A model generated the notes under the pieces. That model had not been told where the DNA came from, made no database searches, and was given only the letters and a program-made list of their open reading frames with translations. Positions 8,584-17,390 of a stretch of DNA of 64,000 nucleotides are shown piece after piece; positions within the stretch are counted from its first letter, which is position 1; each line of letters begins with the position of its first letter. Source of the stretch: Pedobacter sp. FW305-3-2-15-E-R2A2 (GTDB lineage: Bacteria; Bacteroidota; Bacteroidia; Sphingobacteriales; Sphingobacteriaceae); NCBI RefSeq assembly GCF_038446955.1, contig NZ_CP151803.1:1550001-1614000 (forward strand), given 5' to 3'. The translations under genes and the position numbers were made by a program.

Positions 8584-9552
8584 ATGTATCAAATCGAAGG
8601 AAAAGAATTCGCAGAATTGATGAAACGGGAGTTTGTGGAGGGATTTCAGGCGCAGAAAACCTCGGTAACCTTAAAGGATAGGTTTGAATGTGAAACAAAA
8701 AGCTTTCGAAATGCGCATTTTGACATTTTACATTTTTGCTCTGATTTTAAGAATACGGTCAGAATTAACGCATTGGAGGACATGACTCATGTCAGTTTCC
8801 ATTTCCAGCTTTCCGGCAGATCGGATGCCTCAATTACCGGATTTAAGGAGGTGATCTCTATGGAGAAAGGCCATTTTAACGTGATGAATTGTGTGGACCC
8901 GATCAGTACTTTTACCTTTCCTGAGCAACAGAAATATGAGTACCTATGTGTGGGACTAAGGCCTGCATTCTTCCGGCAAATACTTTCAGAATGCGGACCT
9001 GCTTATCAGGAGACTTTTGACCGAAGCGAGCGCGCAGAATCGTTTTCACTGTTCACCCAGAACAAAAGAATGGACCATTGGCTCTGTACCACACTTGATT
9101 TGATCAGTGCTCCGCCAATTGCAGATGCCTTAAAAACAAGCTATGTCAGTTCTAAAGTAAAGGAACTTGTCTTGTTAACACTGAACCATGACCTGCCAAA
9201 CGACAGTCTTAAAACGAATGATATTTCAGTTGTAGATACAGAACGGCTGATTAGCTGTAAGGCCTATCTGTCTGAGAACTTTTTACAGCAACTGACATTG
9301 GAGGAGATTGGGAGAAATTTTATGTTAAATGAGTTTAAGCTGAAAAGAGGATTTAAGAAACTGTTTGGAACAACGGTTTTTGGCTATATCCAGCAACTGA
9401 GGTTAAATCATGCGCAAATGCTGCTCCTTAGTGGAGGCTTTACTGTTGGAGAGGTTGCTGCGGTTATCGGCTATGCCTCGGATTCCGCATTTATACGCGC
9501 ATTCAGACAGTATTATGGTTATTCCCCAGGCAAGTATAGCCCGAATTTTTAA
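8584..9552 (+). CDS. AraC-family transcriptional regulator
   Basis: The 322-residue protein has a C-terminal double helix-turn-helix domain (about 222-322: LTLEEIGRNFMLNEFKLKRGFKKLFG and VGEVAAVIGYASDSAFIRAFRQYYGYSPG) typical of AraC/XylS activators. The N-terminal 200 residues include DMTHVSFHFQLSGR and a pattern resembling PchR-like siderophore-responsive regulators. It is divergent from the CAT-like gene, with 70 bp between start codons, and a strong terminator follows it. The large TonB receptor converges on it from the other side, so it could control either neighbour. The inducer is unknown. Confidence 0.88.
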   Translation: MYQIEGKEFAELMKREFVEGFQAQKTSVTLKDRFECETKSFRNAHFDILHFCSDFKNTVRINALEDMTHVSFHFQLSGRSDASITGFKEVISMEKGHFNVMNCVDPISTFTFPEQQKYEYLCVGLRPAFFRQILSECGPAYQETFDRSERAESFSLFTQNKRMDHWLCTTLDLISAPPIADALKTSYVSSKVKELVLLTLNHDLPNDSLKTNDISVVDTERLISCKAYLSENFLQQLTLEEIGRNFMLNEFKLKRGFKKLFGTTVFGYIQQLRLNHAQMLLLSGGFTVGEVAAVIGYASDSAFIRAFRQYYGYSPGKYSPNF

Positions 9553-9553
9553 A

Positions 9554-9590
9554 AGAGAAAGCCGGTCAGTGTGACCGGCTTTCTCTTTAT
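9554..9590. terminator. Bidirectional terminator between convergent genes
   Basis: A 15-bp perfect inverted repeat (9554-9568 and 9572-9586) with loop GTG, starting in an A-rich run and ending in TTTAT. It lies directly after the AraC stop codon and before the end of the convergent TonB receptor gene. Confidence 0.85.
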
Positions 9591-9643
9591 AGCACTGATG
9601 CTCAGGCTAACACAATTGCTAACGCTTTTGCTGGCGCGGGAGG

Positions 9644-12529
9644 CTAAAAAGTACAGGCAATTTTACCATATACATAGCGGCCGCTAAACCCAAACTGACT
9701 GATCGCCCTTGGGAATAAAAACCTTCCGTTAGAGGTATTGTCTAAACCACCTGAATAGTTAGTTGTAGAAACACCACTCAAATTGTTTTCATTATTGCGG
9801 GGATCGATGTATAATTTATCAGGGTATACATCAAATATATTGTTGGCACCCACAGTTAGCGTTAATGCCTTGCCTGGCGCATAACTTACCGAGAAATCGG
9901 TTACCCATTTTGGAGCGAAGGTTTGATCCAGTTGTACGGGTAATCCATTGGCCGGAACGTTTGGATCTACTGCATTCAAAAAGGTCACCTCCCCAAAACG
10001 AACGGTCCGCGCTACAAAGCTTAATTTGTCTACGGTATAATTGGCCGTGATGTTCAATTTGTTTTTAGGAACAGAGCTTTCAAAACGGGAACGTTCCAAA
10101 CGGTCAAACAACTTGGCTTTCAAGGTTGGATCGCTTTCTATTTTTGCAGAACCCTGAACGCTTCTGACAATCGTTTTGTTCAGGTTTCCGGCTACACTTA
10201 GTAACAAACTGCTGGAAGTGCCTAAAGTAAACCTGTTGGTCAGTACCACATCTAAACCGGCAGTATTCGTTTTGATGGCATTGGTGAAAAACTGAACGCT
10301 ATTTACCTGTGCATTTGGATCTACCGTATTTAAGATCTGGTTTACCACACCCGTTGGGATGAGCACACCTCCGGCACCACGTTCCCGGGCATATTGACTG
10401 GAGAAAACGATGCGGTCGTCAATATCAATGTTGTAAGCATCAATGGTAAACGTAAATGTTTTCGCAATTCTTCCTGCCAGCCCTAAACTTCCTGACCTGG
10501 AAATTTCAGGTTTTAAGGAACCTACACCAAACTGGGCAACAATGGGATTATCGTTGTTTACCGTAAGCACCTGAGTAGGATTTCCGGCAACAAATTGTGT
10601 ACTCTCATTGTTGAAAAAACGTTGGTGTAAAGAAGGGGCCCTGAAACCAGTCGCATAAGCACCACGGATGGAAATATCCCCGAATAGTTTTATTTTACCT
10701 GCAAATTTATAGGAGAAATTGGAACCAAAATCGCTGTAGTTTTCGTAGCGTCCGGCTGCTTCCAACATGATTCTTGAGCCGAATTCAGCTTCTAAATCGA
10801 GGTAAGCACTGGTATTGTGTCTGGATTTATCAAGTGCATTCGCAGGCTTGAAACCTGGAAAGACCTGCGCCCCAGCTGCTGTAAATGAAGATCCTACCAT
10901 TCGACCTGGAATGTTCTTTGAAGGCTGTCCATAAGAATAAGAGAGCTCTTCTCCCGGTTTAATCTGATAATTGTCTATCCTGAATTCTCCGCCGAAAGCC
11001 GTGTTTAATGAAGTGAGGAAACCACCATCGAAAGTGTATTTCTTGTCCAGGTCTAAATTCGTCGTGTTTTGTCTGAAAAATAGTTTACCTGCATAAAATG
11101 AGGTTGGACTTGTTCCAGTTGGGAGGGAAGCATTGACCGTATTGTTAATGTCGAATCCGATGTTGTTTTCTCCACTGGTATTGCTCAGGTCATAATTCCA
11201 GCTGCCAAGTTTGCCTTTCAGTCCGGCAGAAAAGGAGAGGTCATTGATTTTGGTATCAATAAGCGGAAGAAATCCGTTAGGATATATGCTTAGGTCAATC
11301 TGAGTAGTTTGTGTAGGCAGGCGGAAGAAACCTGCAGCACTTCCTGTTTTATGGGTATAACCTCCTGCGAAATAAAGTTCCGCAGCATCAGAGAAGTTGT
11401 ATTGTCCATTCAAAAAGAAACCGCCGTTTTTGGAATCTGAATTTCCTACGCGCATGTTGTTTCTGTCTAGACCGTTGGCTGCTGCCCTTGCATCATCTGC
11501 TGCCTTCAGACTGGCAAATCTGGCTTGAAAATCTGCTTCAGTTTCTGTAGCCCCTTTGGTTGGCGAGGCAGAATACAATAGAGGACGGGTATCTAAACCG
11601 CCACGATTGGTAAAACCCCGTTGTAGATATTGTCCGGCGAAATTGATAAAGCCTCTGTCGTTCTTAAACGCCCATCCTTTACTGAAGTCCACCTGAAAAG
11701 TACGGCCATCATTAAATTCACGACCTAAAGCTTTGGTGTCAGATTGTCCAAAGGAAGTAGAGAAGCTATAGGGGGTAATTTTTTTAAGGACCACATTGAT
11801 GACCCCGGCGATGGCATCAGAACCATACTGTGCAGCCGCACCGTCACGTAAAACCTCGATGCGCTCAATGGCGGCAACGGGGATGGAGTTCATGTCTGTA
11901 CCTACCGTACCACGGCCGAAAGTACCGTTAATGTTAACCAGGGCCGTGGTATGTCTGCGCTTGCCATTGACCAATACCAGAACCTGATCCGGACCAAGGC
12001 CGCGTAAAGAAGCCGGGTCAATATGATCGGTTCCATCTGCAACCGTTTGTCTGTTGGAGCTAAAAGACGGGGCCACATAGTTGAGGATCTGCGTAACATC
12101 TACCTGAGCAAAAGTGCGGACATCTTTACTGGTAATTAAATCTACGGGAACTAAACTTTGAATATTCGTTCTCGGAACAGAAGACCTCGAGCCGACTACA
12201 ATCACGTCCAGCAATAATTGTCTGGCATCCCGAAGTGTGAAATCCTGAGTTTTTACCGTGTTGTCAATTTGGACTTCAGTCTCTGAAGTTTCATACCCGG
12301 TAAAGGAAACCTTGATCCTATAGGCTCCGGCTGCCGGAAATTTTAAGGCATACTGTCCGTTGCCATCTGTTGAGGTGCCGATTTTAGCGCCGATCACCTG
12401 AATGGTTGCCCCGGGAATCACGGAGCCGGTAGAATCGGTGACTTTTCCTTTTAAACCCTGAGCAAATAATTGCCCGGAGAACAGGAGAAAGAAAATCAGA
12501 AAAGTGGTGGTGTGTAAAATTTTTTTCAT
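9644..12529 (-). CDS. TonB-dependent outer-membrane receptor
   Basis: The 961-residue protein has a signal peptide (cleavage after FSGQLFAQ, about residue 24), a carboxypeptidase-regulatory-like domain (about 25-105), a plug domain (about 125-250, with SLRGLGPDQVLVLVNGKRRH and IERIEVLRDGAAAQYGSDAI) and a beta-barrel ending in the aromatic residue Phe (IACTF). It is an outer-membrane active-transport channel powered by TonB. There is no SusD partner, so it is of the classic iron-complex or vitamin receptor layout rather than SusC. It is closely related to the receptor at 24387-27152: the two plugs share long near-identical runs. The substrate is unknown. Confidence 0.92.
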   Translation of the reverse strand: MKKILHTTTFLIFFLLFSGQLFAQGLKGKVTDSTGSVIPGATIQVIGAKIGTSTDGNGQYALKFPAAGAYRIKVSFTGYETSETEVQIDNTVKTQDFTLRDARQLLLDVIVVGSRSSVPRTNIQSLVPVDLITSKDVRTFAQVDVTQILNYVAPSFSSNRQTVADGTDHIDPASLRGLGPDQVLVLVNGKRRHTTALVNINGTFGRGTVGTDMNSIPVAAIERIEVLRDGAAAQYGSDAIAGVINVVLKKITPYSFSTSFGQSDTKALGREFNDGRTFQVDFSKGWAFKNDRGFINFAGQYLQRGFTNRGGLDTRPLLYSASPTKGATETEADFQARFASLKAADDARAAANGLDRNNMRVGNSDSKNGGFFLNGQYNFSDAAELYFAGGYTHKTGSAAGFFRLPTQTTQIDLSIYPNGFLPLIDTKINDLSFSAGLKGKLGSWNYDLSNTSGENNIGFDINNTVNASLPTGTSPTSFYAGKLFFRQNTTNLDLDKKYTFDGGFLTSLNTAFGGEFRIDNYQIKPGEELSYSYGQPSKNIPGRMVGSSFTAAGAQVFPGFKPANALDKSRHNTSAYLDLEAEFGSRIMLEAAGRYENYSDFGSNFSYKFAGKIKLFGDISIRGAYATGFRAPSLHQRFFNNESTQFVAGNPTQVLTVNNDNPIVAQFGVGSLKPEISRSGSLGLAGRIAKTFTFTIDAYNIDIDDRIVFSSQYARERGAGGVLIPTGVVNQILNTVDPNAQVNSVQFFTNAIKTNTAGLDVVLTNRFTLGTSSSLLLSVAGNLNKTIVRSVQGSAKIESDPTLKAKLFDRLERSRFESSVPKNKLNITANYTVDKLSFVARTVRFGEVTFLNAVDPNVPANGLPVQLDQTFAPKWVTDFSVSYAPGKALTLTVGANNIFDVYPDKLYIDPRNNENNLSGVSTTNYSGGLDNTSNGRFLFPRAISQFGFSGRYVYGKIACTF

Positions 12530-12887
12530 AGGGTTGTAGGTTTATATAGCAATATAACAAAAAAATTACACGAATATTCAAAGTACAGCTACCTGGACAC
12601 AAAAATGTTTGGTAAAACAGCTTTTTATATTTATACGGTCGTTTTTTTACCGGATTTTCCTGAGGAGCTGTCCCTGGATTGCGCTTGCCCTGCGTTTTTA
12701 TTCAATTGATTTACAGTAGACTAGTAATAGGGGGTTGATTGATCCTTCATTGGTCCAGTGGTCCTTTGAAAGCCCTTTTATTGGTTAATAGTCATCGTAG
12801 AAAAGGAAAGTGCAAATTAACCGCATATGAAACTTATTCCGTATATTGAGTAGAATAATTTTTATTAAAGAATTTAAAAACAAATAA
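12530..12887. other. Intergenic region (358 bp) between divergent genes
   Basis: This AT-rich stretch holds the promoters of the TonB receptor (minus) and the DUF6266 gene (plus). I see no conserved promoter match, RNA gene, repeat or convincing small reading frame in it. Confidence 0.5.
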
Positions 12888-13721
12888 ATGGGAAAATTAG
12901 TAGGTGGTCCGTTCGGAATGCTCCATGGACGGGTCGGAAATCTGGTCGCTTATGTGCTCAATGGAGAGAACATCATGAGAAAGATCGGCAAGAGCAGTAA
13001 ACCTTTAACACCGGCAAGGAGGGCGAATTGTGAAAAAATGACCGTGGTGAATGGTTTTTTACAACCGGCACTTCCTTTTATCCAGCTGGGCTTTCGGTTC
13101 GAAGCAGCCGGAACCAATAGAAATGCCTATAATGAGGCTGTTTCTTATAACAAAATGAATGCCCTTCAGGGAGCCTATCCAGACATCAGTATAGATTACA
13201 GTAAAGTACTGCTGAGTAAAGGGGAACTTCCTGCTGCGAAACAAGTTCAGATTGAAAAAACGGAACATGGAATCGCATTTACATGGGATACCTCGGATAT
13301 TTCCAGTCAGCGCAGGCATGACCGTACAATGTTACTGGTTTCTTTTCCTGAGCTGGGCCTGGTGAGTTATCATCCAAGTGGTTCAAAGCGCATCGAAGGA
13401 AAAGACCTGCTCTATTTTGATCAGGGCTATAAAGAGGAACATATGGAAGTCTATATTTCCTTTGTCAACGCCGAAGGAACCCAGGTTTCAGACAGCGTAC
13501 ATGCAGGGGCATTCGAAGCGGTTGCACAGGAACCCCAGGAAATTGAAACTGAAAATCAACAGCGTATCGAAAAGAAAACAGCTGTAGAAAGAAAAAGTAC
13601 ACCTACTTCTAAAGTATCTGAAAACAGAGAAGAACCCATAATTCCAACGCTAAAGATTAGACAGGAGCGGAACAGGCTTTGGTTTCTGGAAGCATTAAAG
13701 AACAGAACGGCCCCTTCCTGA
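12888..13721 (+). CDS. DUF6266 family protein
   Basis: The N-terminus (GPFGMLHGRVGNLVAYVLNG, then IMRKIGKSSKPLTPARRANCEKM) is the signature of DUF6266, a family common in Pedobacter and relatives with no established function. The protein has 277 residues and no signal peptide or membrane segment; residues about 205-250 are charged and low-complexity (Glu, Lys, Gln rich), and the last 25 residues are basic. It stands alone between a divergent receptor and convergent small genes. The high copy number of this family in related genomes is my recollection, not something shown here. Confidence 0.8.
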   Translation: MGKLVGGPFGMLHGRVGNLVAYVLNGENIMRKIGKSSKPLTPARRANCEKMTVVNGFLQPALPFIQLGFRFEAAGTNRNAYNEAVSYNKMNALQGAYPDISIDYSKVLLSKGELPAAKQVQIEKTEHGIAFTWDTSDISSQRRHDRTMLLVSFPELGLVSYHPSGSKRIEGKDLLYFDQGYKEEHMEVYISFVNAEGTQVSDSVHAGAFEAVAQEPQEIETENQQRIEKKTAVERKSTPTSKVSENREEPIIPTLKIRQERNRLWFLEALKNRTAPS

Positions 13722-13739
13722 TTTTTCTTTTTTAACTTT

Positions 13740-14081
13740 TTATTTACACCAGGTTTTAACATCAAATTTGTCGAAATGAGGGCAGTTTGCAGCTTTCTCT
13801 TTAGAGAAGGACAGGTAAGGCTTTGCTCCTGATTTTTCCATCATCGTATAGTAGTTGTTTTCATCTTCTGCGTAAAGCCAGTATTCTCCGGAGCCCCCGT
13901 TCATTTGGGTGACCCTGAACCTGATCATGGAGCTTTCTTCCGGAATGAGATAACCTCGCCCTGTGGCAACTGACCAGAGGTTGGCGAAGGTATTGGTATT
14001 CATCAGAAAGAGACCGAACAGGAAGACCAGGCAAAGCGCAATCCGTACTTTATTTTTCAATGAGCTGTCTTTAGCGATCAT
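13740..14081 (-). CDS. Small membrane-anchored hypothetical protein
   Basis: A 113-residue protein with one hydrophobic segment at about residues 12-30 (VRIALCLVFLFGLFLMNT) and a polar C-terminal domain with Tyr/Asn-rich strands (EYWLYAEDENNYYTMM) and two cysteines (NCPHF and the penultimate residue). No family is recognised. Its ATG (14081-14079) shares one base with the TGA of the chorismate mutase-like gene, so the two are probably translationally coupled. Confidence 0.65.
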   Translation of the reverse strand: MIAKDSSLKNKVRIALCLVFLFGLFLMNTNTFANLWSVATGRGYLIPEESSMIRFRVTQMNGGSGEYWLYAEDENNYYTMMEKSGAKPYLSFSKEKAANCPHFDKFDVKTWCK

Positions 14082-14383
14082 CAGGCAGACCCTTCCTTTT
14101 TCCAGGTTTTCAATTCTTCGGAGATGAAATAGTTGACCAGATCACGGAACATCTTTTCTACGGCATCAGGAGAAAGTCCTTCTTTTATCGCCCATTCCCT
14201 TCTTTTTTCCAACATGCTTTTAAACCTTTCCGGTGCTTTTACCGAGTTTTCATCCTTTTTAAATTTGGCGGCGGCCTGCACATATTTAAAACGTTGGCCT
14301 ATCAGGCTGATCACCTGTTTGTCGAGTTGATCAATCTCCTCGCGGATTTCTTCCATGTTTTCACATGCTGCTGCGTTCTTCAT
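14081..14383 (-). CDS. Chorismate mutase type II / PchB-like protein
   Basis: The 100-residue all-helical protein fits the AroQ-type chorismate mutase domain: IDQLDKQVISLIGQRFKYVQ in helix 1 with the catalytic-type Arg, AAKFKKDE with the Lys, APERFKSMLEKRREWA, and the last helix VEKMFRDLVNYFISEE. AroQ enzymes convert chorismate to prephenate; the PchB branch cleaves isochorismate to salicylate plus pyruvate, and sequence by eye does not separate them. No other aromatic or siderophore gene is adjacent. The ATG at 14383 lies 5 bases past a TATCTTTG promoter element, which suggests a leaderless transcript. A GTG two codons upstream is the alternative start. Confidence 0.82.
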   Translation of the reverse strand: MKNAAACENMEEIREEIDQLDKQVISLIGQRFKYVQAAAKFKKDENSVKAPERFKSMLEKRREWAIKEGLSPDAVEKMFRDLVNYFISEELKTWKKEGSA

Positions 14384-14388
14384 AAGCA

Positions 14389-14396
14389 CAAAGATA
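14389..14396 (-). promoter_or_regulatory. Bacteroidota -7 element (TAnnTTTG) for the chorismate mutase-like gene
   Basis: On the minus strand the sequence is TATCTTTG, an exact match to the Bacteroidota -7 consensus, with the ATG only 5 bases further on. No good -33 TTG was found at the expected distance. The position implies transcription starting at or next to the start codon. Confidence 0.45.
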
Positions 14397-14464
14397 AGAT
14401 CTCATTTGGTCTTATTTTAATAGTTAAATGTCTGATCCTACCCCTCGCTGATTCAGGCCGACCG

Positions 14465-14472
14465 TACTTTTG
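14465..14472 (+). promoter_or_regulatory. Possible -7 element (TACTTTTG) for the 14497 gene
   Basis: An exact TAnnTTTG match 24 bases upstream of the ATG at 14497. The -33 element is not evident, so this is tentative. Confidence 0.35.
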
Positions 14473-14496
14473 TATCATAAATAATTGAAACAAAAT

Positions 14497-14736
14497 ATGT
14501 TGTCACTAAGAAAGTATATCGTCGTAAAAGGAAACCCAATTTTATTTCCATCTGAGCTCATCCATGCAGAGGTGGCAGGAAAACACAACGAAGTAGACAG
14601 TGCCGGTTTTTTTGTAGTAGTTAAAGAAAAAGGACGGAAGCGGGTGATTTGCATTGGGGAGAGTACCTCCTTATCAATTTCAAGTAAACCGGAAACCGAT
14701 CAGAAATTGATCGCAAGCTATCTCGGCCTGGAGTAA
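14497..14736 (+). CDS. Small hypothetical protein
   Basis: A 79-residue soluble protein, basic in the middle (VKEKGRKRVICIGES), with no signal peptide and no family I recognise. I use the ATG at 14497; a TTG at 14485 would add four residues. It is divergent from the chorismate mutase-like gene and has a possible TAnnTTTG promoter element upstream. Confidence 0.6.
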   Translation: MLSLRKYIVVKGNPILFPSELIHAEVAGKHNEVDSAGFFVVVKEKGRKRVICIGESTSLSISSKPETDQKLIASYLGLE

Positions 14737-14814
14737 TCTCTACATATATGAAGAATTAAACACAACACATAACTGATATATACAAACAATTAAATAATTT
14801 AAAAAAAGAACATC

Positions 14815-15264
14815 ATGAAAATCAAATTTTTAGCAACACTAGTAGTTATCGCAGCCGCATTTACCGCATGTAAAAAAGACAATGATCAAAATCCGGGAGA
14901 TGGAGCAACACTTCCAAAAGGACAATACAGATTAATTGAAATGCATGAGCTTAATGCTCAGGGAAAGGATTCAGCAACAGTTGAATTTCCGGTAAGCGGC
15001 CTTAGTCTTACGTTTGATCAGGCAACACGAACTGCAAACCTAACTGGTAAGCCAGAGACTGTTCAATTGACCGGAAGTTATACGGTAAGGAGCAACAATA
15101 CTTTGAAAGATGCAAAAATCTCTACCTCTAAAATTGCTCCTGCTGAGAACGATATGAAGGTTGTTCAGTTTTTAGAACTTGGACAACAGTTTGAAACCAA
15201 AGGTGGAACTGTAATTATCCATACCAAAGATAAAGGCTACCTGGTCTTCAGTATGCAAAAATAA
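14815..15264 (+). CDS. Small lipoprotein, function unknown
   Basis: The 149-residue protein has a clear lipoprotein signal (AAAFTACKKD, Cys19) followed by an acidic linker typical of exported Bacteroidota lipoproteins. The mature part is beta-rich (LSLTFDQATRTANLTG, VQLTGSYTV, GGTVIIHTKDKGYLVFSM) and could be a lipocalin- or META-like barrel, but I cannot assign a family. It converges on the AraC pair with only 22 bp between stop codons. Confidence 0.75.
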   Translation: MKIKFLATLVVIAAAFTACKKDNDQNPGDGATLPKGQYRLIEMHELNAQGKDSATVEFPVSGLSLTFDQATRTANLTGKPETVQLTGSYTVRSNNTLKDAKISTSKIAPAENDMKVVQFLELGQQFETKGGTVIIHTKDKGYLVFSMQK

Positions 15265-15286
15265 CCTATAGGAGTTTCTTTATCAA

Positions 15287-16336
15287 TTAGTAGAGAGGGA
15301 TTGCGGGCGTGCTATTTTGCATGCCTGCTTTTTCTGTATCCACTTTTATCAGCACTTCTGCCGGTAACAAGCCGAACATCTTTTTATAGACTTTAGCAAA
15401 ATAATTCGGACTGCTGTATCCGAGTTCATAAGCAATCTCCTGAACGCTGTTAAAGTCGCCGCTTTGTAACAGCTTTTGCGCCAGCAGCAGTTTCTCATTT
15501 AAGAAAAAGTTGTTTGGGCTTTCCTTCAGCATTTTCTTAAACAGTATTTTATATTTAGAAACTGACATTCCCGCTAAATCTGCCATTTTCTGCAATCCCG
15601 GAAATTCATCGAGCAGGTGATCCAACAGGTATTGAGATGTTTTGAGTACATTATCGATGTCCTGCTGGGAGAGTTTATTGATGATCGGTTCAAAACGACT
15701 GACCCGATCCACAAGATATCCCAGAAGATACAGGGCCGCACTTTTTAGCTTTAGTTCGAAAGATGGATTGGTAAAAGGCTGCTCTTTCAGGTTATTTAAA
15801 AGGACTTTACTTCTGCTATCGATATGACTATAAAAGAAGAGCGTGTTTTTAGTCTCGTCAAACAATTGATTGTTAACAGAAAGGTCCCTCGTTGAGGCAC
15901 CCAATTCTCTCAAATAGCTTTTTTCTATGAACAACCTTAAACTATAAGAGCGCTCCCCAACCGGAGGCATGATCGTTCCCTTTGAATTGGCATCCATGAA
16001 ACTCATGCCTAACTTCGAATGGTATCCGGCTTTATGAATGCTATCCTCTACAATATGGGTGGTAATCTCATCGCCGATATCAAAATAGACCATGTAATAG
16101 TGGTGATCGGTTGGAATTCTGGTCATGGCTACAGGAACATGAAAGGTCATGTCCAGCAGCAGTACCGATAAGCCTGGCAATACTTCCAGAAAGATGGAGC
16201 CTCCCGATGCGATTCCCTCTGGCATGATCATGATCTTATTGTCGACCAGGCTTGCACCGAATTTGTCAACGATCTGTTGCTGCCATTCCGGGCCCAGCGT
16301 ATAGTGGTAGAAAAACTCGGTTCTTTCGGTTGTCAT
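15287..16336 (-). CDS. AraC-family transcriptional regulator (tandem paralogue 2)
   Basis: The 349-residue protein has a C-terminal AraC DNA-binding domain (about 235-335: LQKMADLAGMSVSKYKILFKKMLKESPNNFFLNEKL and VQEIAYELGYSSPNYFAKVYKKMFG). The N-terminal 220 residues share their layout with the upstream neighbour (opening with a glycine-rich I-M-P-E strand, then VPVAMTRIPTDHHYYMVYF) but do not match a ligand-binding family I know. Only 2 bp separate it from the stop of the paralogous gene at 16339, so the two are one transcription unit. Confidence 0.88.
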   Translation of the reverse strand: MTTERTEFFYHYTLGPEWQQQIVDKFGASLVDNKIMIMPEGIASGGSIFLEVLPGLSVLLLDMTFHVPVAMTRIPTDHHYYMVYFDIGDEITTHIVEDSIHKAGYHSKLGMSFMDANSKGTIMPPVGERSYSLRLFIEKSYLRELGASTRDLSVNNQLFDETKNTLFFYSHIDSRSKVLLNNLKEQPFTNPSFELKLKSAALYLLGYLVDRVSRFEPIINKLSQQDIDNVLKTSQYLLDHLLDEFPGLQKMADLAGMSVSKYKILFKKMLKESPNNFFLNEKLLLAQKLLQSGDFNSVQEIAYELGYSSPNYFAKVYKKMFGLLPAEVLIKVDTEKAGMQNSTPAIPLY

Positions 16337-16338
16337 GG

Positions 16339-17319
16339 TTATAATTGGCTCAGGTACTCCTTTGGAGGAACACCGTAGGCATTTTTAAATTGTTCAATGA
16401 AGTGTGAAGCACCGAAAAAATTAAACCGGTCTGCGATTTCTGCAATGGTATAATTGCCCGTTTCCAGTACCTCCTTCGCAAAGGAAAGCTTGTTGCTCAG
16501 GAAAAAGGCATTGGGACTTACACCAGTCATTTTTTTGAAGAGCTTTTTATACTTCGTTTCTGACATCATTGCTTTCGAAGAAAGCCCGGCAATCCCGGGA
16601 AAAGCGTTTTCAATATTTTCGATTAAAAAAGCCTGAGAACTCATGATGTTGACTACATCTTCTGCGATTACCTGTTCGATAATGATTTCCTGATTGATGA
16701 GCTGGTCCATATAATCCCCAATTAAACCATAGACTGTTCCTGTGACAAATACATCGTATAAAGGGCCTTCGGGTGATACTTTTCGCAATTCATTCATGAG
16801 CCACCAGGCCTGATTGCTCATCCGGTCAAAACGTACAATGGTATTGAGCTTAGGGTTAAATATGGATTCTACAATTTGCCTGTATTCGGGGATACTAGAG
16901 ATGTATTGCTTTAAGGCGGTTTTTTTGATAAAAATGGCAATCATATACGTGGTGCATTCCGCTTTGACCTGGAAATCGCCCTGCATATCTGCGTCAAAGA
17001 TAGCCAGGTTATAGCCCCATCGTCCTGCAGTTCTGGATACCTCATCAAGGATATGGATGGAATCTCCTTCGGTAAGGTTGAAATAGATGCCTACAAAATC
17101 ACTTTTGGTATTTCTTAATTTAAAGACAACATCCTGCCGATAGTTTACATCAATAATAAAGGCTGTTAAAGATTCATTGATAGGGAGGATATAGCGGTTT
17201 CCCTGACGGACCTCATCAGGAATGATGATGCGGTTCCCTTCCACATGGCCACCCAGCTGAGCAGCTAAACCTGCCACCCAATCCAATTCTACCCCATATT
17301 GATGAATAACTTCCTTCAT
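16339..17319 (-). CDS. AraC-family transcriptional regulator (tandem paralogue 1)
   Basis: I start this at the ATG of 17319 (326 residues) because the paralogous protein begins at the equivalent point; a longer frame back to a TTG at 17391 would overlap the divergent gene's start. The C-terminal domain (about 225-322) has the two AraC helix-turn-helix units (LSSKAMMSETKYKKLFKKMTGVSPNAFF and IAEIADRFNFFGASHFIEQFKNAYG). The second helix region reads FNFFGASHF instead of the usual LGYSSxSxF, a mild departure. It is first in a two-gene unit with a second AraC, divergent from the SUKH gene. Confidence 0.85.
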   Translation of the reverse strand: MKEVIHQYGVELDWVAGLAAQLGGHVEGNRIIIPDEVRQGNRYILPINESLTAFIIDVNYRQDVVFKLRNTKSDFVGIYFNLTEGDSIHILDEVSRTAGRWGYNLAIFDADMQGDFQVKAECTTYMIAIFIKKTALKQYISSIPEYRQIVESIFNPKLNTIVRFDRMSNQAWWLMNELRKVSPEGPLYDVFVTGTVYGLIGDYMDQLINQEIIIEQVIAEDVVNIMSSQAFLIENIENAFPGIAGLSSKAMMSETKYKKLFKKMTGVSPNAFFLSNKLSFAKEVLETGNYTIAEIADRFNFFGASHFIEQFKNAYGVPPKEYLSQL

Positions 17320-17366
17320 TAAATTAACCTTTGGATAAATATAGGAATATGTTTTTCTGAATAATG

Positions 17367-17374
17367 TATGTTTG
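17367..17374 (+). promoter_or_regulatory. Possible -7 element (TATGTTTG) for the SUKH gene
   Basis: An exact TAnnTTTG match 16 bases upstream of the ATG at 17391, in the 71-bp divergent gap. A -33 TTG at the usual distance is not evident. Confidence 0.4.
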
Positions 17375-17390
17375 TCGAATATAGAAACCA

